From positions 248,001-312,000 of the forward strand of contig NZ_SWCJ01000003.1 of assembly GCF_005116665.1 (NCBI RefSeq): a stretch of 64,000 nucleotides of DNA, read 5' to 3'. Positions 1 to 6,940 of the stretch are shown here, piece by piece. The stretch is from Ferrimonas aestuarii. Lineage in GTDB: Bacteria; Pseudomonadota; Gammaproteobacteria; Enterobacterales; Shewanellaceae. The position numbers and the translations under genes were made by a program. The stretch's first letter is position 1; each line of letters opens with the position of its first letter. The notes under the pieces are model-generated. The model did no database searches. It was not told the origin of the DNA and worked only from the letters and a program-made list of their open reading frames with translations.

Positions 1-159
1 TATCTCTTCGCTTTCTTGACGAAACAGATTGATGTACATGCCATCAATCGGCAGTTGCTGCTCAAGGTAATCAAAGCAGCTCTTGAGAGACCGGTCTAAC
101 TGCAGACTACTGGACAGCCGCTGAGTCACCTCAAAGAAGAATTTCAGCTCATTGGACAT
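1..159 (-). CDS. GAF-domain transcriptional regulator, N-terminal fragment (probable sigma-54 activator)
   Basis: The gene runs off the left edge of the window; only the first 53 codons are present. They start at an ATG preceded by GGAGG at six-base spacing. The peptide begins MSNELKFFFEVTQRLSSSLQ and continues with LEQQLPIDGMYINLF, which resembles the first helix and strand of the GAF sensor domain at the N-terminus of many sigma-54-dependent (NtrC/NorR-type) activators. The AAA+ and Fis-type DNA-binding domains are outside the window, so the class is inferred. The context supports it: the gene is divergent from two genes with sigma-54 promoters and faces palindromic operator-like sites. It is probably the local activator of the lyase/reductase genes at 673-4614. 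Confidence 0.6.
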   Translation of the reverse strand, partial: MSNELKFFFEVTQRLSSSLQLDRSLKSCFDYLEQQLPIDGMYINLFRQESEEI

Positions 160-479
160 GGGCAGCCTCCATTATTTTTTGTAATGGACTATTTTAAGTG
201 GCAAGGCCTGCTATTTCCGAGGAATGGATCAAGTATTAGAAAAGGCCAATTAGTAAAGTGAGTCGATAAATATTAATTCCAAATAAAATCCAAACAGAGT
301 TTTATTTAAATCAAATATTAGAATGGGATCCAACCCATTTCACATTCTATTTAAAAGTTATCTCTGGCTCATAAATCACATCAAGATTTGAGCAAGCTCA
401 CAGCTTTTAGGGTGAAGTAAAATATTGATTCAATTACACTAAAAGAGCCTCCAAACTACCGAATCCATCAAGTAGTTAG

Positions 480-528
480 ATTTCGTAGTTACTACGAAAT
501 TCAGTAGAACAACACCACGAAATTTCGT
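480..528. promoter_or_regulatory. Paired palindromic operator/enhancer sites
   Basis: Two perfect palindromes share the half-site ACGAAA/TTTCGT. The first, at 480-500, has 10-base arms around a single central base. The second, at 517-528, is ACGAAATTTCGT without a spacer. Their centres are about 32.5 bases apart, close to three helical turns, and they lie about 55-100 bases upstream of the sigma-54 promoter. This is the usual geometry for an upstream activating sequence bound by two dimers of an NtrC-family activator. The binding protein, presumably the divergent GAF regulator, is inferred. Confidence 0.6.
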
Positions 529-581
529 AACTCTAAGTATCGGATCATAAATTCAGGGGTAAATCCCCTCTGTGGCCTGGC

Positions 582-597
582 TGGTACATTACCTGCA
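582..597 (+). promoter_or_regulatory. Sigma-54 (RpoN) promoter of the lyase gene
   Basis: TGGTACATTACCTGCA matches the sigma-54 consensus TGGCAC-N5-TTGCA, with the invariant GG and GC correctly spaced and two mismatches elsewhere. It lies 75 bases upstream of the lyase start and just downstream of the paired palindromes. A second match in front of the next gene strengthens the call. Confidence 0.75.
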
Positions 598-672
598 CTT
601 GTTAGCTCAACAGCGATAGCACTGCGCTATCGAACATCTAAGTTAACAAGCAAAAAAGCTGGAGAATACAAC

Positions 673-2319
673 GTGAAAGCAGTAGCAACTAAAGTCGCCA
701 TCGCCCTGGCACTCAGCCTAGGTGCCGGCGCCGCCTCAGCCAAAGACACCATCTCCCTGAACGGCTTCGACATGACTCTGGAGCAAGCTTGGTCCATCGC
801 CGAAGGTGATGCCAAGGTCGACATCGCTCGCAAGGCAGAGAAACGCCTAGACAAAGCTTACGATACCCTGATGACCGCCGCTCGCTTAGGCAAGCCCGTT
901 TACGGCCTGACCGTGGGCGTGGGTCTAAACAAAGACCACAAACTGTTTGATGCCAGTGGCGAAATGACCCCAGAAGCGCTGAAAGCTTCTAAAGAGTTCC
1001 AGATCAACGCACTGCGTGCTCACAGCGCCGGTATCGGCGAACCAATGCCAGCGGAGATGGTTCGCCTAGGCATGGCCATTCGTCTAAACACCCTACTGCA
1101 CGGTCAAACCGGTGTTCAACCTGAAGTGGCCGAGCTGTACGAAGCCTACTTGAACCACGACATCATTCCTGTCATCCCATCAAAGGGTACCGTTGGCGAA
1201 GCGGACATCCTGCTGGCCTCTCACGTCGGTCTAGCAATGCTGGGTGAATGGGAAGTGTTCTACAAAGGCGAGCGCATGAGCTCAGCCAAAGCGATGAAGA
1301 AAGCGGGCATCAAGCCACTGGATCCTATCGGTAAAGATGCACTGTCCATTCTGTCTAACAACGCCTTCGCGACCGCTTACGCCATGCAAGGTTTGAAAGA
1401 CGCTGAGCAAGTATTGAAAGTGGCACCAACCCTGTTTGGTCTGTCTCTGGAAGGTCTGAACGGTAACGTGGCACCATTCCTGCCACAGACCAATGGCGTA
1501 CGCCCATTCCCATACGTTCAAGCGACCTCCAAAAACATCCTGAACCAGCTTGATGGCTCCTACCTGTGGGATCTGAACGACCAGCGCCCTCTGCAGGATC
1601 CACTGTCGTTCCGTACCACTGGCTACACCTTCGCCATGGCTGAAAAAGCGGCGGACGAGCTGGAGTCGATGCTGAAGATTCAGATCAACGCATCCGATGA
1701 CAACCCAGCAGTAGTACTGAACCCTGAACAGGACTACACCCAGTACCCTCAAGTTGCTAAGTACCTGATCGACGGTAAAGGTGGCGTATTCCCAACCACC
1801 AACTTCAACCCTCTGCCAGTTGCCATGGCGGTTCAGCAGTTGAGCGTGGCCCTGACTCAGGTTTCCCACAACTCAGTCATGCGCACCACTCGCTTGTCTG
1901 ACGATCACTTCACCAAGCTGCCACGCTTCCTGACTGCACCAGGCAACGTGGGCCACGCCTTTGGCGCGGTACAAAAAGCCTATGTGGATCTGCACGTACG
2001 CAACAAGCAGCTGGCGCAACCAGTCAGCTTCGAAGGGGTAGCCATCGCCGGTAACATCGAAGATACCTTCACCAACATGAAGTTGGCTTCTGACAACCTG
2101 ATCGAGATCTCCGACAACCTAAGCAGCATCTTCGGCCTGGAACTATTCCACTCTGCTCAAGCGATTGACCTACGCAAGATGGACAACCCTAAGCTGAAGC
2201 TGGGTAAAGAAACCAACAAGATGTACAAAGCCTACCGTCAGCGCGTGACCTTCGTAGACAAGGATCGCCCTTACACTCCAGACTTCCGTGCTTCTACTGA
2301 CTTCGTGAAACACTACTAA
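673..2319 (+). CDS. Secreted histidine ammonia-lyase-fold enzyme without MIO motif (ergothionase-like)
   Basis: The protein has 548 residues and starts at GTG after GGAG. Residues 1-23 form a Sec signal peptide ending ASA, so it acts in the periplasm, unlike cytosolic HutH. Family hallmarks are visible: the catalytic-tyrosine loop PVYGLTVGVG near 76-85, LLHGQTGV near 141-148, and the C-terminal ELFHSAQAIDLRK. Where HutH has GSVGASGDL, whose Ala-Ser-Gly cyclises into the MIO electrophile, this protein has GTVGEADIL at 172-180, so MIO cannot form. From memory, ergothionase, which eliminates trimethylamine from ergothioneine, is a family member lacking MIO. A substrate that already carries a good leaving group, such as ergothioneine or hercynine, is therefore more likely than free histidine. 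It precedes a urocanate-reductase-like gene and has its own sigma-54 promoter and terminator. Confidence 0.75.
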   Translation: MKAVATKVAIALALSLGAGAASAKDTISLNGFDMTLEQAWSIAEGDAKVDIARKAEKRLDKAYDTLMTAARLGKPVYGLTVGVGLNKDHKLFDASGEMTPEALKASKEFQINALRAHSAGIGEPMPAEMVRLGMAIRLNTLLHGQTGVQPEVAELYEAYLNHDIIPVIPSKGTVGEADILLASHVGLAMLGEWEVFYKGERMSSAKAMKKAGIKPLDPIGKDALSILSNNAFATAYAMQGLKDAEQVLKVAPTLFGLSLEGLNGNVAPFLPQTNGVRPFPYVQATSKNILNQLDGSYLWDLNDQRPLQDPLSFRTTGYTFAMAEKAADELESMLKIQINASDDNPAVVLNPEQDYTQYPQVAKYLIDGKGGVFPTTNFNPLPVAMAVQQLSVALTQVSHNSVMRTTRLSDDHFTKLPRFLTAPGNVGHAFGAVQKAYVDLHVRNKQLAQPVSFEGVAIAGNIEDTFTNMKLASDNLIEISDNLSSIFGLELFHSAQAIDLRKMDNPKLKLGKETNKMYKAYRQRVTFVDKDRPYTPDFRASTDFVKHY

Positions 2320-2339
2320 GCACGATAAATCATGACGCC

Positions 2340-2364
2340 AGCCGACCTCGGGGTCGGCTTTTTT
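2340..2364 (+). terminator. Rho-independent terminator of the lyase gene
   Basis: GCCGACC and GGTCGGC form a 7-bp stem around TCGG, with a flanking A-T pair, and a run of six T follows. It lies 21 bases after the lyase stop and separates it from the reductase, which has its own promoter. Confidence 0.9.
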
Positions 2365-2632
2365 ATGATATCTCGCAACCATCACGCCCAAGCCACACAA
2401 TCAACAACCCCAGACATTCAAATTTTCACTCCAAACCCGCAAAAACAAGATCAAGATCGCGACATCTTTTCCACTCCTAAAGAGGTATACGATATCTCGC
2501 AACCCCATCACCGAAATCTCGTACTCATGTGGTCAACCTCATAAATATTCAGGTTTTTCCCCTGAATTGTGCCGCTGGCACGCCCCCTGCAGTTATCAGA
2601 GCAAACAATGCCAACGAGCTCTGGAGAATCTG
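2365..2632 (+). promoter_or_regulatory. Reductase promoter region with direct repeat and sigma-54 promoter
   Basis: A 14-base direct repeat GATATCTCGCAACC occurs at 2367-2380 and 2491-2504. A related motif, CGAAATCTCGTA, lies near 2512-2523 and resembles the CGAAA/TCGTA half-sites upstream of the lyase. TGGCACGCCCCCTGCA at 2576-2591 fits the sigma-54 consensus with one mismatch. The stretch ends in GGAG at 2623-2626, placed for the ATG at 2633. Activator binding at the repeats is inference. Confidence 0.7.
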
Positions 2633-4195
2633 ATGAGCAACAACCAATCCCCACTGGCGTCGCGTCGCGCGCTACTGAAACAAGGTGCCGCCCTAGCCGC
2701 TGGCATGGGCACCATGATGCTAACCCCTGCGGCGAATGCCAGCAGCAGCTGCAAACCCGCAGCAACCAAGTTCGATGAGATCTTCGATGTTATCGTGGTC
2801 GGCTCCGGCTTCGCCGGTATGTCTGCGGCGGTACAGGCGGCCGAGTCTGGCGCCAAAGTGCTGGTCATCGACAAGATGCCAGTCTTCGGTGGCAACTCCA
2901 CCATCAATGGCGGTGCCATGGCCGTAGCAGGCTCGCCGCTGCAAGCCAAAGCGGGCGTGAAAGACAGCGTTAGCCTGATGGTGCAAGACATGCTGAAATC
3001 CGGTCGCGGCATGAACGACGTGGAAATGCTGAAGCTGGTGTGCGATGGCACCTCAGAGTCGGCCCAGTGGCTGGCTCAATACGGCACCGTGTGGAAACCG
3101 TTCGTACAGCACTTTGGCGGCCACTCGGTACCTCGAGTGTTACAAACCAAAGAGAGCTCCGGTGCTGGCATCATTCGCCCTCTAATCGCCGCTGCCGAGA
3201 AGCTGGGCGTCACCATGTACAAGCAAACCAAGCTAGAGTCCTTCATTCAAGATGCGGATGAACGTGTGGTGGGTGTAGAAGTGAAGCGCAACCACTTCTT
3301 CCAGAAATCTCGCAGCGGCACCCCAGCCAAACTGGGTGCTCGCAAAGGGGTGATCATGGCCACCGGTGGCTTTGGCCGCGACATCGATTTCCGTCAGATG
3401 CAGCAGCCACGCCTGACCAGCGAGCTGGACTCCACCAACCACCCAGGTGCTAATGCCGATGCCCTAAAACAGATGATGCTGATTGGCGCCAACCCGATCC
3501 ACTTAGATCAGATCCAGCTGGGCCCATGGTCGTCACCGGACGAGAAAGGCTTTGGCACCGCATCTCAGTTCAACACCGCCGCCACCTACCAGAACGGCAT
3601 CGTGGTCGATGTGCGCACCGGCGAGCGCTTCTTCAATGAACTGGCGGATCGCAAAGCCCGCGCCGAAGCGATCATGACCCGTCGTGATGACCAAGGTAAG
3701 CCGGTATACCCAATCGGATTCACCAACGCCAAGGGTGCCAAAAACGCACAAACCCTGGCCTGGGGCATGAAGTACGACGTGATCAAAAAAGCAGACACCC
3801 TCGAAGAGTTGGCCGCCCAGTACGATATCCCAGCAGACAAGCTTAAAGCTCAGGTTGCCCAGTGGAATCAGTTCGTTAAAGGCGGCGAAGACAAGCAATT
3901 TGGTCGCCCGCTAATGCAAGCATTCGAGCTAACTGAAGGCCCTTGGTACTCGGTTCGCATGTGGCCAAAAGTGCACTACTGCATGGGCGGCGTTCGCGTA
4001 AACACCCACTCTCAGGTGCTGCATCTGGTGAGCGACAAGCCGATTGAAGGTTTGTTTGCCGCTGGCGAAGCCACTGGCGGCATTCACGGGGCTTCCCGAC
4101 TGGGTGCCTGCGCTGTTGCCGAAGGGGTAGTGACTGGCCGTAATGCGGCACGCACCGCGGTGTCTGAAAAAGCCATCGACCTAAAACTGGCCTAA
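2633..4195 (+). CDS. Tat-exported FccA/UrdA-like flavoprotein reductase
   Basis: The protein has 520 residues. An earlier in-frame ATG at 2567 is rejected because it lies upstream of the sigma-54 promoter; the ATG at 2633 has GGAG before it. The N-terminus carries the twin-arginine motif SRRALLK (R11, R12), a hydrophobic stretch and AxA. FAD binding is shown by VVGSGFAGMSAA near 55-66. Residues matching the fumarate reductase core are R340 (proton-donor arginine in NELADRK), H448 (HYCMGGV) and R489 (HGASRLG). The FccA fumarate-binding histidine region reads QLGPW here, so fumarate is unlikely. No heme-binding CXXCH and no FMN-binding domain are present; hemes come from the next gene. The likely role is periplasmic reduction of urocanate, thiourocanate or another arylacrylate made by the lyase. 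The exact substrate is inferred. Confidence 0.8.
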   Translation: MSNNQSPLASRRALLKQGAALAAGMGTMMLTPAANASSSCKPAATKFDEIFDVIVVGSGFAGMSAAVQAAESGAKVLVIDKMPVFGGNSTINGGAMAVAGSPLQAKAGVKDSVSLMVQDMLKSGRGMNDVEMLKLVCDGTSESAQWLAQYGTVWKPFVQHFGGHSVPRVLQTKESSGAGIIRPLIAAAEKLGVTMYKQTKLESFIQDADERVVGVEVKRNHFFQKSRSGTPAKLGARKGVIMATGGFGRDIDFRQMQQPRLTSELDSTNHPGANADALKQMMLIGANPIHLDQIQLGPWSSPDEKGFGTASQFNTAATYQNGIVVDVRTGERFFNELADRKARAEAIMTRRDDQGKPVYPIGFTNAKGAKNAQTLAWGMKYDVIKKADTLEELAAQYDIPADKLKAQVAQWNQFVKGGEDKQFGRPLMQAFELTEGPWYSVRMWPKVHYCMGGVRVNTHSQVLHLVSDKPIEGLFAAGEATGGIHGASRLGACAVAEGVVTGRNAARTAVSEKAIDLKLA

Positions 4196-4221
4196 GTGTT
4201 CTGAAGAGTTAAGGAAATACC

Positions 4222-4614
4222 ATGTTAATTCGTAACCTATCTATGGCCGTTGTGATTGCAGCCGTAACCATGGCAGCGCCGGCAATGGCAATTAAGATGC
4301 CGCTAAAGTCCTATCACAAAGAGATGTTCACCAATGATGATGGCAGCGTGGAATGCTCTGCCTGCCACGGTGACTCTAAGCGTTACAGCTTCCCCGATGA
4401 AGCCAAATGCATCAGCTGTCACGGCGACAAAGCCAGCCTAGCCGAAGAGACCGCCCGTCCCGGCCACGGCGCTGAGTTTGAGCCTAACCCTCACGACAGC
4501 CTGCACTACGGCCAAGATCTGAGCTGCGTCTACTGCCACTCAGAGCATAAGAAGCCAAAGGTGTACTGCAACCAGTGTCACGAGTTCAAATACCCAGACA
4601 TGAAACGTAAGTAA
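4222..4614 (+). CDS. Small periplasmic tetraheme cytochrome c
   Basis: The protein has 130 residues with a Sec signal ending AMA near residue 23. Four CXXCH heme sites are visible at 45-49 (CSACH), 63-67 (CISCH), 102-106 (CVYCH) and 116-120 (CNQCH), with further histidines as candidate distal ligands. Size and motif spacing resemble the tetraheme domain fused to Shewanella fumarate reductase FccA and the small tetraheme cytochromes. It starts 26 bases after the reductase stop in the same transcript, so it very likely carries electrons from a membrane quinol dehydrogenase such as CymA to the flavoprotein. Here the heme and flavin parts are separate polypeptides. Confidence 0.9.
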   Translation: MLIRNLSMAVVIAAVTMAAPAMAIKMPLKSYHKEMFTNDDGSVECSACHGDSKRYSFPDEAKCISCHGDKASLAEETARPGHGAEFEPNPHDSLHYGQDLSCVYCHSEHKKPKVYCNQCHEFKYPDMKRK

Positions 4615-4623
4615 CCCAACCAG

Positions 4624-4660
4624 ACCTCGGCCGTGTCTCATCATCCACGACCGAGGTTTA
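4624..4660 (+). terminator. Terminator of the reductase-cytochrome unit
   Basis: ACCTCGG-C-CGTG pairs with CACG-A-CCGAGGT across a nine-base loop with one internal mismatch, followed by TTTA. It lies just after the cytochrome stop. The short T-run makes it a moderate terminator. Confidence 0.65.
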
Positions 4661-4849
4661 TCCATTCATCAGCACTGATTATTCATAGATAAAACCCAGC
4701 CCCCATGGCGCTAAAGCGCTCCAATTACGCCCCTTAATCCCATCTACCTCCTTTTGGTTAATCTTCCAGAAGCGCTGTTTATTTGACCACGGCCCCGCTT
4801 CTATTGAATGGTTATTCATAACAAGTCGATAACCACCAAAGGAGTTCCC

Positions 4850-5653
4850 ATGACCCTCACGCGCCCAGCTTTGGTGGTAGTCACCGATCTCGATGGCACC
4901 CTGCTGGATCATCATCACTACGATTTTGTTGCCGCGTTGCCCGCACTGGAGCGGCTGCGAAAACACCGAATCCCGGTGGTACTCAACACCAGCAAAACCC
5001 GAGCAGAAGTGCAGCAGTGGCGAGCACAACTGGATAACCATCACCCCTATGTCATTGAAAATGGTGGCGCCATTTTGTGGCCTACCGAACAAGGGGAGCG
5101 GGTGCAGTCTCTGGGTAAGCCCAGACACGCCATTCTTGAGGTGCTGGCACGAATACAAACTCAACTGTCCCTGACTCTAGAAGGGTTTTCTCACTGGACC
5201 ACCGACGAGTTGATGACCCACACAGGCCTAGCTCAAGGCCCAGCGGAGCAAGCCATGGCAAGGCGCTACTCCGAACCACTGCTTTGGCCTAAAGAGCAGC
5301 CGCTCGAACGCTTTAGCCAAGCGCTGGCCGAGCACGATCTACAAGGACTCAGAGGAGGCCGTTTTTTGCACGTGCAGGGACAGCACGACAAAAGTGATGC
5401 GCTAGGGCCTCTGCGGGAGCATTACCACCATGAACTGGGGCAGGCGCCGGTGATCGTCGCTCTCGGCGATGGCGATAACGACAGAGCCATGTTGGCGCAA
5501 GCGGATTGGGCGGTGGTGATACGAAGCCCCAACCACTCACCGCTGCAGGTGGATGCCAAAGCAGGCCGCAAAACCATGCTGCCCGCCGGCATCGGCCCCT
5601 TCGGCTGGAATCAAGCAATTCACCATATTTTGGATCACTACCAGTTCGACTAA
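4850..5653 (+). CDS. Mannosyl/glucosyl-3-phosphoglycerate phosphatase (HAD family)
   Basis: The protein has 267 residues. The ATG at 4850 is preferred over one at 4808 because AAAGGAG sits correctly before it. The N-terminus holds the HAD nucleophile motif DLDGTLLD (D13, D15), and the C-terminal GDGDNDRAM is the HAD motif IV. The overall pattern matches the MPGP/YedP subfamily that removes phosphate from glycosyl-3-phosphoglycerates. The next gene is a GT81-type synthase that would make that substrate, so the pair should produce glucosylglycerate (or mannosylglycerate), a compatible solute. The sugar specificity cannot be read from sequence. Confidence 0.8.
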   Translation: MTLTRPALVVVTDLDGTLLDHHHYDFVAALPALERLRKHRIPVVLNTSKTRAEVQQWRAQLDNHHPYVIENGGAILWPTEQGERVQSLGKPRHAILEVLARIQTQLSLTLEGFSHWTTDELMTHTGLAQGPAEQAMARRYSEPLLWPKEQPLERFSQALAEHDLQGLRGGRFLHVQGQHDKSDALGPLREHYHHELGQAPVIVALGDGDNDRAMLAQADWAVVIRSPNHSPLQVDAKAGRKTMLPAGIGPFGWNQAIHHILDHYQFD

Positions 5654-5710
5654 GACCACGCACGGCAGTGTCAGCTCAACAACACTCGATGGGATTTTAG
5701 GGAGATAACC

Positions 5711-6940
5711 ATGGGCGATTTTTACCAAAATGGGGTGATCACCACCCTGCACAACTTAACTCAGCGCCCCACCGAAGCGCTGGAAGCGGAACTGACTGAA
5801 TTCTCCCGCACGCGGCCCATGAGCCTGGTCTTGCCTTCACTTTATAGTGAGCTTCAGGGGCCAGCGCTGGACAACATCGTCGAGGAGCTAAAGCAGGTGC
5901 CCTATCTGGACGAGATTGTTATCGGCTTAGACCGAGCCGACAGAGATCAATATCGTCATGCCCTGGATTTCTTCGGCCGCCTGCCCCAAAACCATCGCAT
6001 CCTGTGGAACGACGGCCCCCGACTAAAAAAAATCGATGCCATGCTAAAGGCTCAGGGCCTTGCCCCCACAGAGCTTGGTAAGGGGCGCAACGTCTGGTAT
6101 TGCCTAGGCTATGTGCTCGCCAAAGGCCGCGCCGAATCGGTGGCCATGCACGACTGTGACATCCTCACCTACGACCGCTCGCTGCTGGCTCGACTTATCT
6201 ACCCGGTGGCCAACCCCACCTTCAACTATGAGTTTTGCAAGGGCTACTACGCCCGAGTGGCCGACGACAAACTCAATGGCCGGGTCACCCGACTGCTGGT
6301 CACGCCGCTTATTCGCTCCCTGAAAAAGATCTACGGCAATCTGGAATTCCTCGAGTATCTAGACAGTTTCCGCTACTCCCTCGCCGGAGAGTTCTCGTTT
6401 CGCATCGACGTCATTAACGATCTGCGCATTCCCAGCGACTGGGGCCTGGAGATCGGCGTGTTGTCTGAGGTGAACCGTAACTACGCCACCAATCGATTGT
6501 GCCAAGTGGACATCGCCGATTGTTACGATCACAAACATCAAGATCTCTCCAAAGAGGACGACAACGGCGGTCTCTCCAAGATGTCTATCGACATCGCTAA
6601 GGCGATATTTCGCAAGCTGGCCACCAACGGCGTGGTGTTCTCCACCGAGACCTTTCGCTCCATTAAGGCCACCTACTTCCGCATCGCCCTAGACTTCATC
6701 GAAACCTACCGTAACGACGCCGCCATCAATGGCTTAGAGTTTGATGTCCACAGCGAAGAGGAATCGGTGGAGCTGTTCGCCGAAAATGTGCTCAAGGCTG
6801 GATTGCACTTTCTGGAAAACCCGATGGAGAAGCCCTTCATTCCCAGCTGGAGCCGAGTTCGCAGCGCCGTGCCCGACATCTTTGAGCAGTTGATCGAAGC
6901 GGTAGAGCAAGACCACCAAGAGATGATGGGAAAACGATGA
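5711..6940 (+). CDS. Glucosyl-3-phosphoglycerate synthase-like glycosyltransferase (GT81 type)
   Basis: The protein has 409 residues and starts at ATG after AGGGAG. A GT-A fold with the metal-binding DxD motif is seen in AMHDCDILTY (D148, D150). SLVLPSLYSEL near 38-48, NDGPRLKKI and WGLEIGVLSEV are typical of GpgS-like retaining glycosyltransferases, which join a nucleotide-sugar to 3-phosphoglycerate. It follows the phosphatase and overlaps the next gene by four bases, so the three are likely co-transcribed. The product is probably glucosyl-3-phosphoglycerate. A mannosyl donor is possible. Confidence 0.8.
   Translation: MGDFYQNGVITTLHNLTQRPTEALEAELTEFSRTRPMSLVLPSLYSELQGPALDNIVEELKQVPYLDEIVIGLDRADRDQYRHALDFFGRLPQNHRILWNDGPRLKKIDAMLKAQGLAPTELGKGRNVWYCLGYVLAKGRAESVAMHDCDILTYDRSLLARLIYPVANPTFNYEFCKGYYARVADDKLNGRVTRLLVTPLIRSLKKIYGNLEFLEYLDSFRYSLAGEFSFRIDVINDLRIPSDWGLEIGVLSEVNRNYATNRLCQVDIADCYDHKHQDLSKEDDNGGLSKMSIDIAKAIFRKLATNGVVFSTETFRSIKATYFRIALDFIETYRNDAAINGLEFDVHSEEESVELFAENVLKAGLHFLENPMEKPFIPSWSRVRSAVPDIFEQLIEAVEQDHQEMMGKR

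Larger units (their letters stand above)
160..672. other. Divergent regulatory region upstream of the lyase gene
   Basis: This 513-base stretch has no convincing ORF. It is AT-rich between about 180 and 480. It holds an inverted repeat AATGGG-N6-CCCATT at 322-339, two TTTCGT/ACGAAA palindromes at 480-528 and a sigma-54 promoter at 582-597. The last 60 bases form the leader of the lyase gene, ending in GGAG and a GTG start. The size and layout suit a bacterial enhancer-type promoter read towards the lyase and a separate promoter read towards the regulator. Confidence 0.6.

Noticed and set aside
199-212. TGG...GC sequence near the regulator resembling a sigma-54 promoter
   Set aside because: The spacing between GG and GC is two bases too short and it points away from the regulator.
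1282-1869. Long minus-strand ORF inside the lyase gene
   Set aside because: It overlaps a well-supported gene on the other strand, has no family similarity and reflects codon bias of the real gene.
2567-2632. An in-frame ATG upstream of the reductase start (22 extra residues)
   Set aside because: It lies upstream of the sigma-54 promoter at 2576-2591, would break the Tat signal position, and the ATG at 2633 has the better ribosome-binding site.
5349-5663. Overlapping ORFs opposite the phosphatase gene
   Set aside because: They have no family similarity, and the plus-strand HAD gene is clearly the coding frame.
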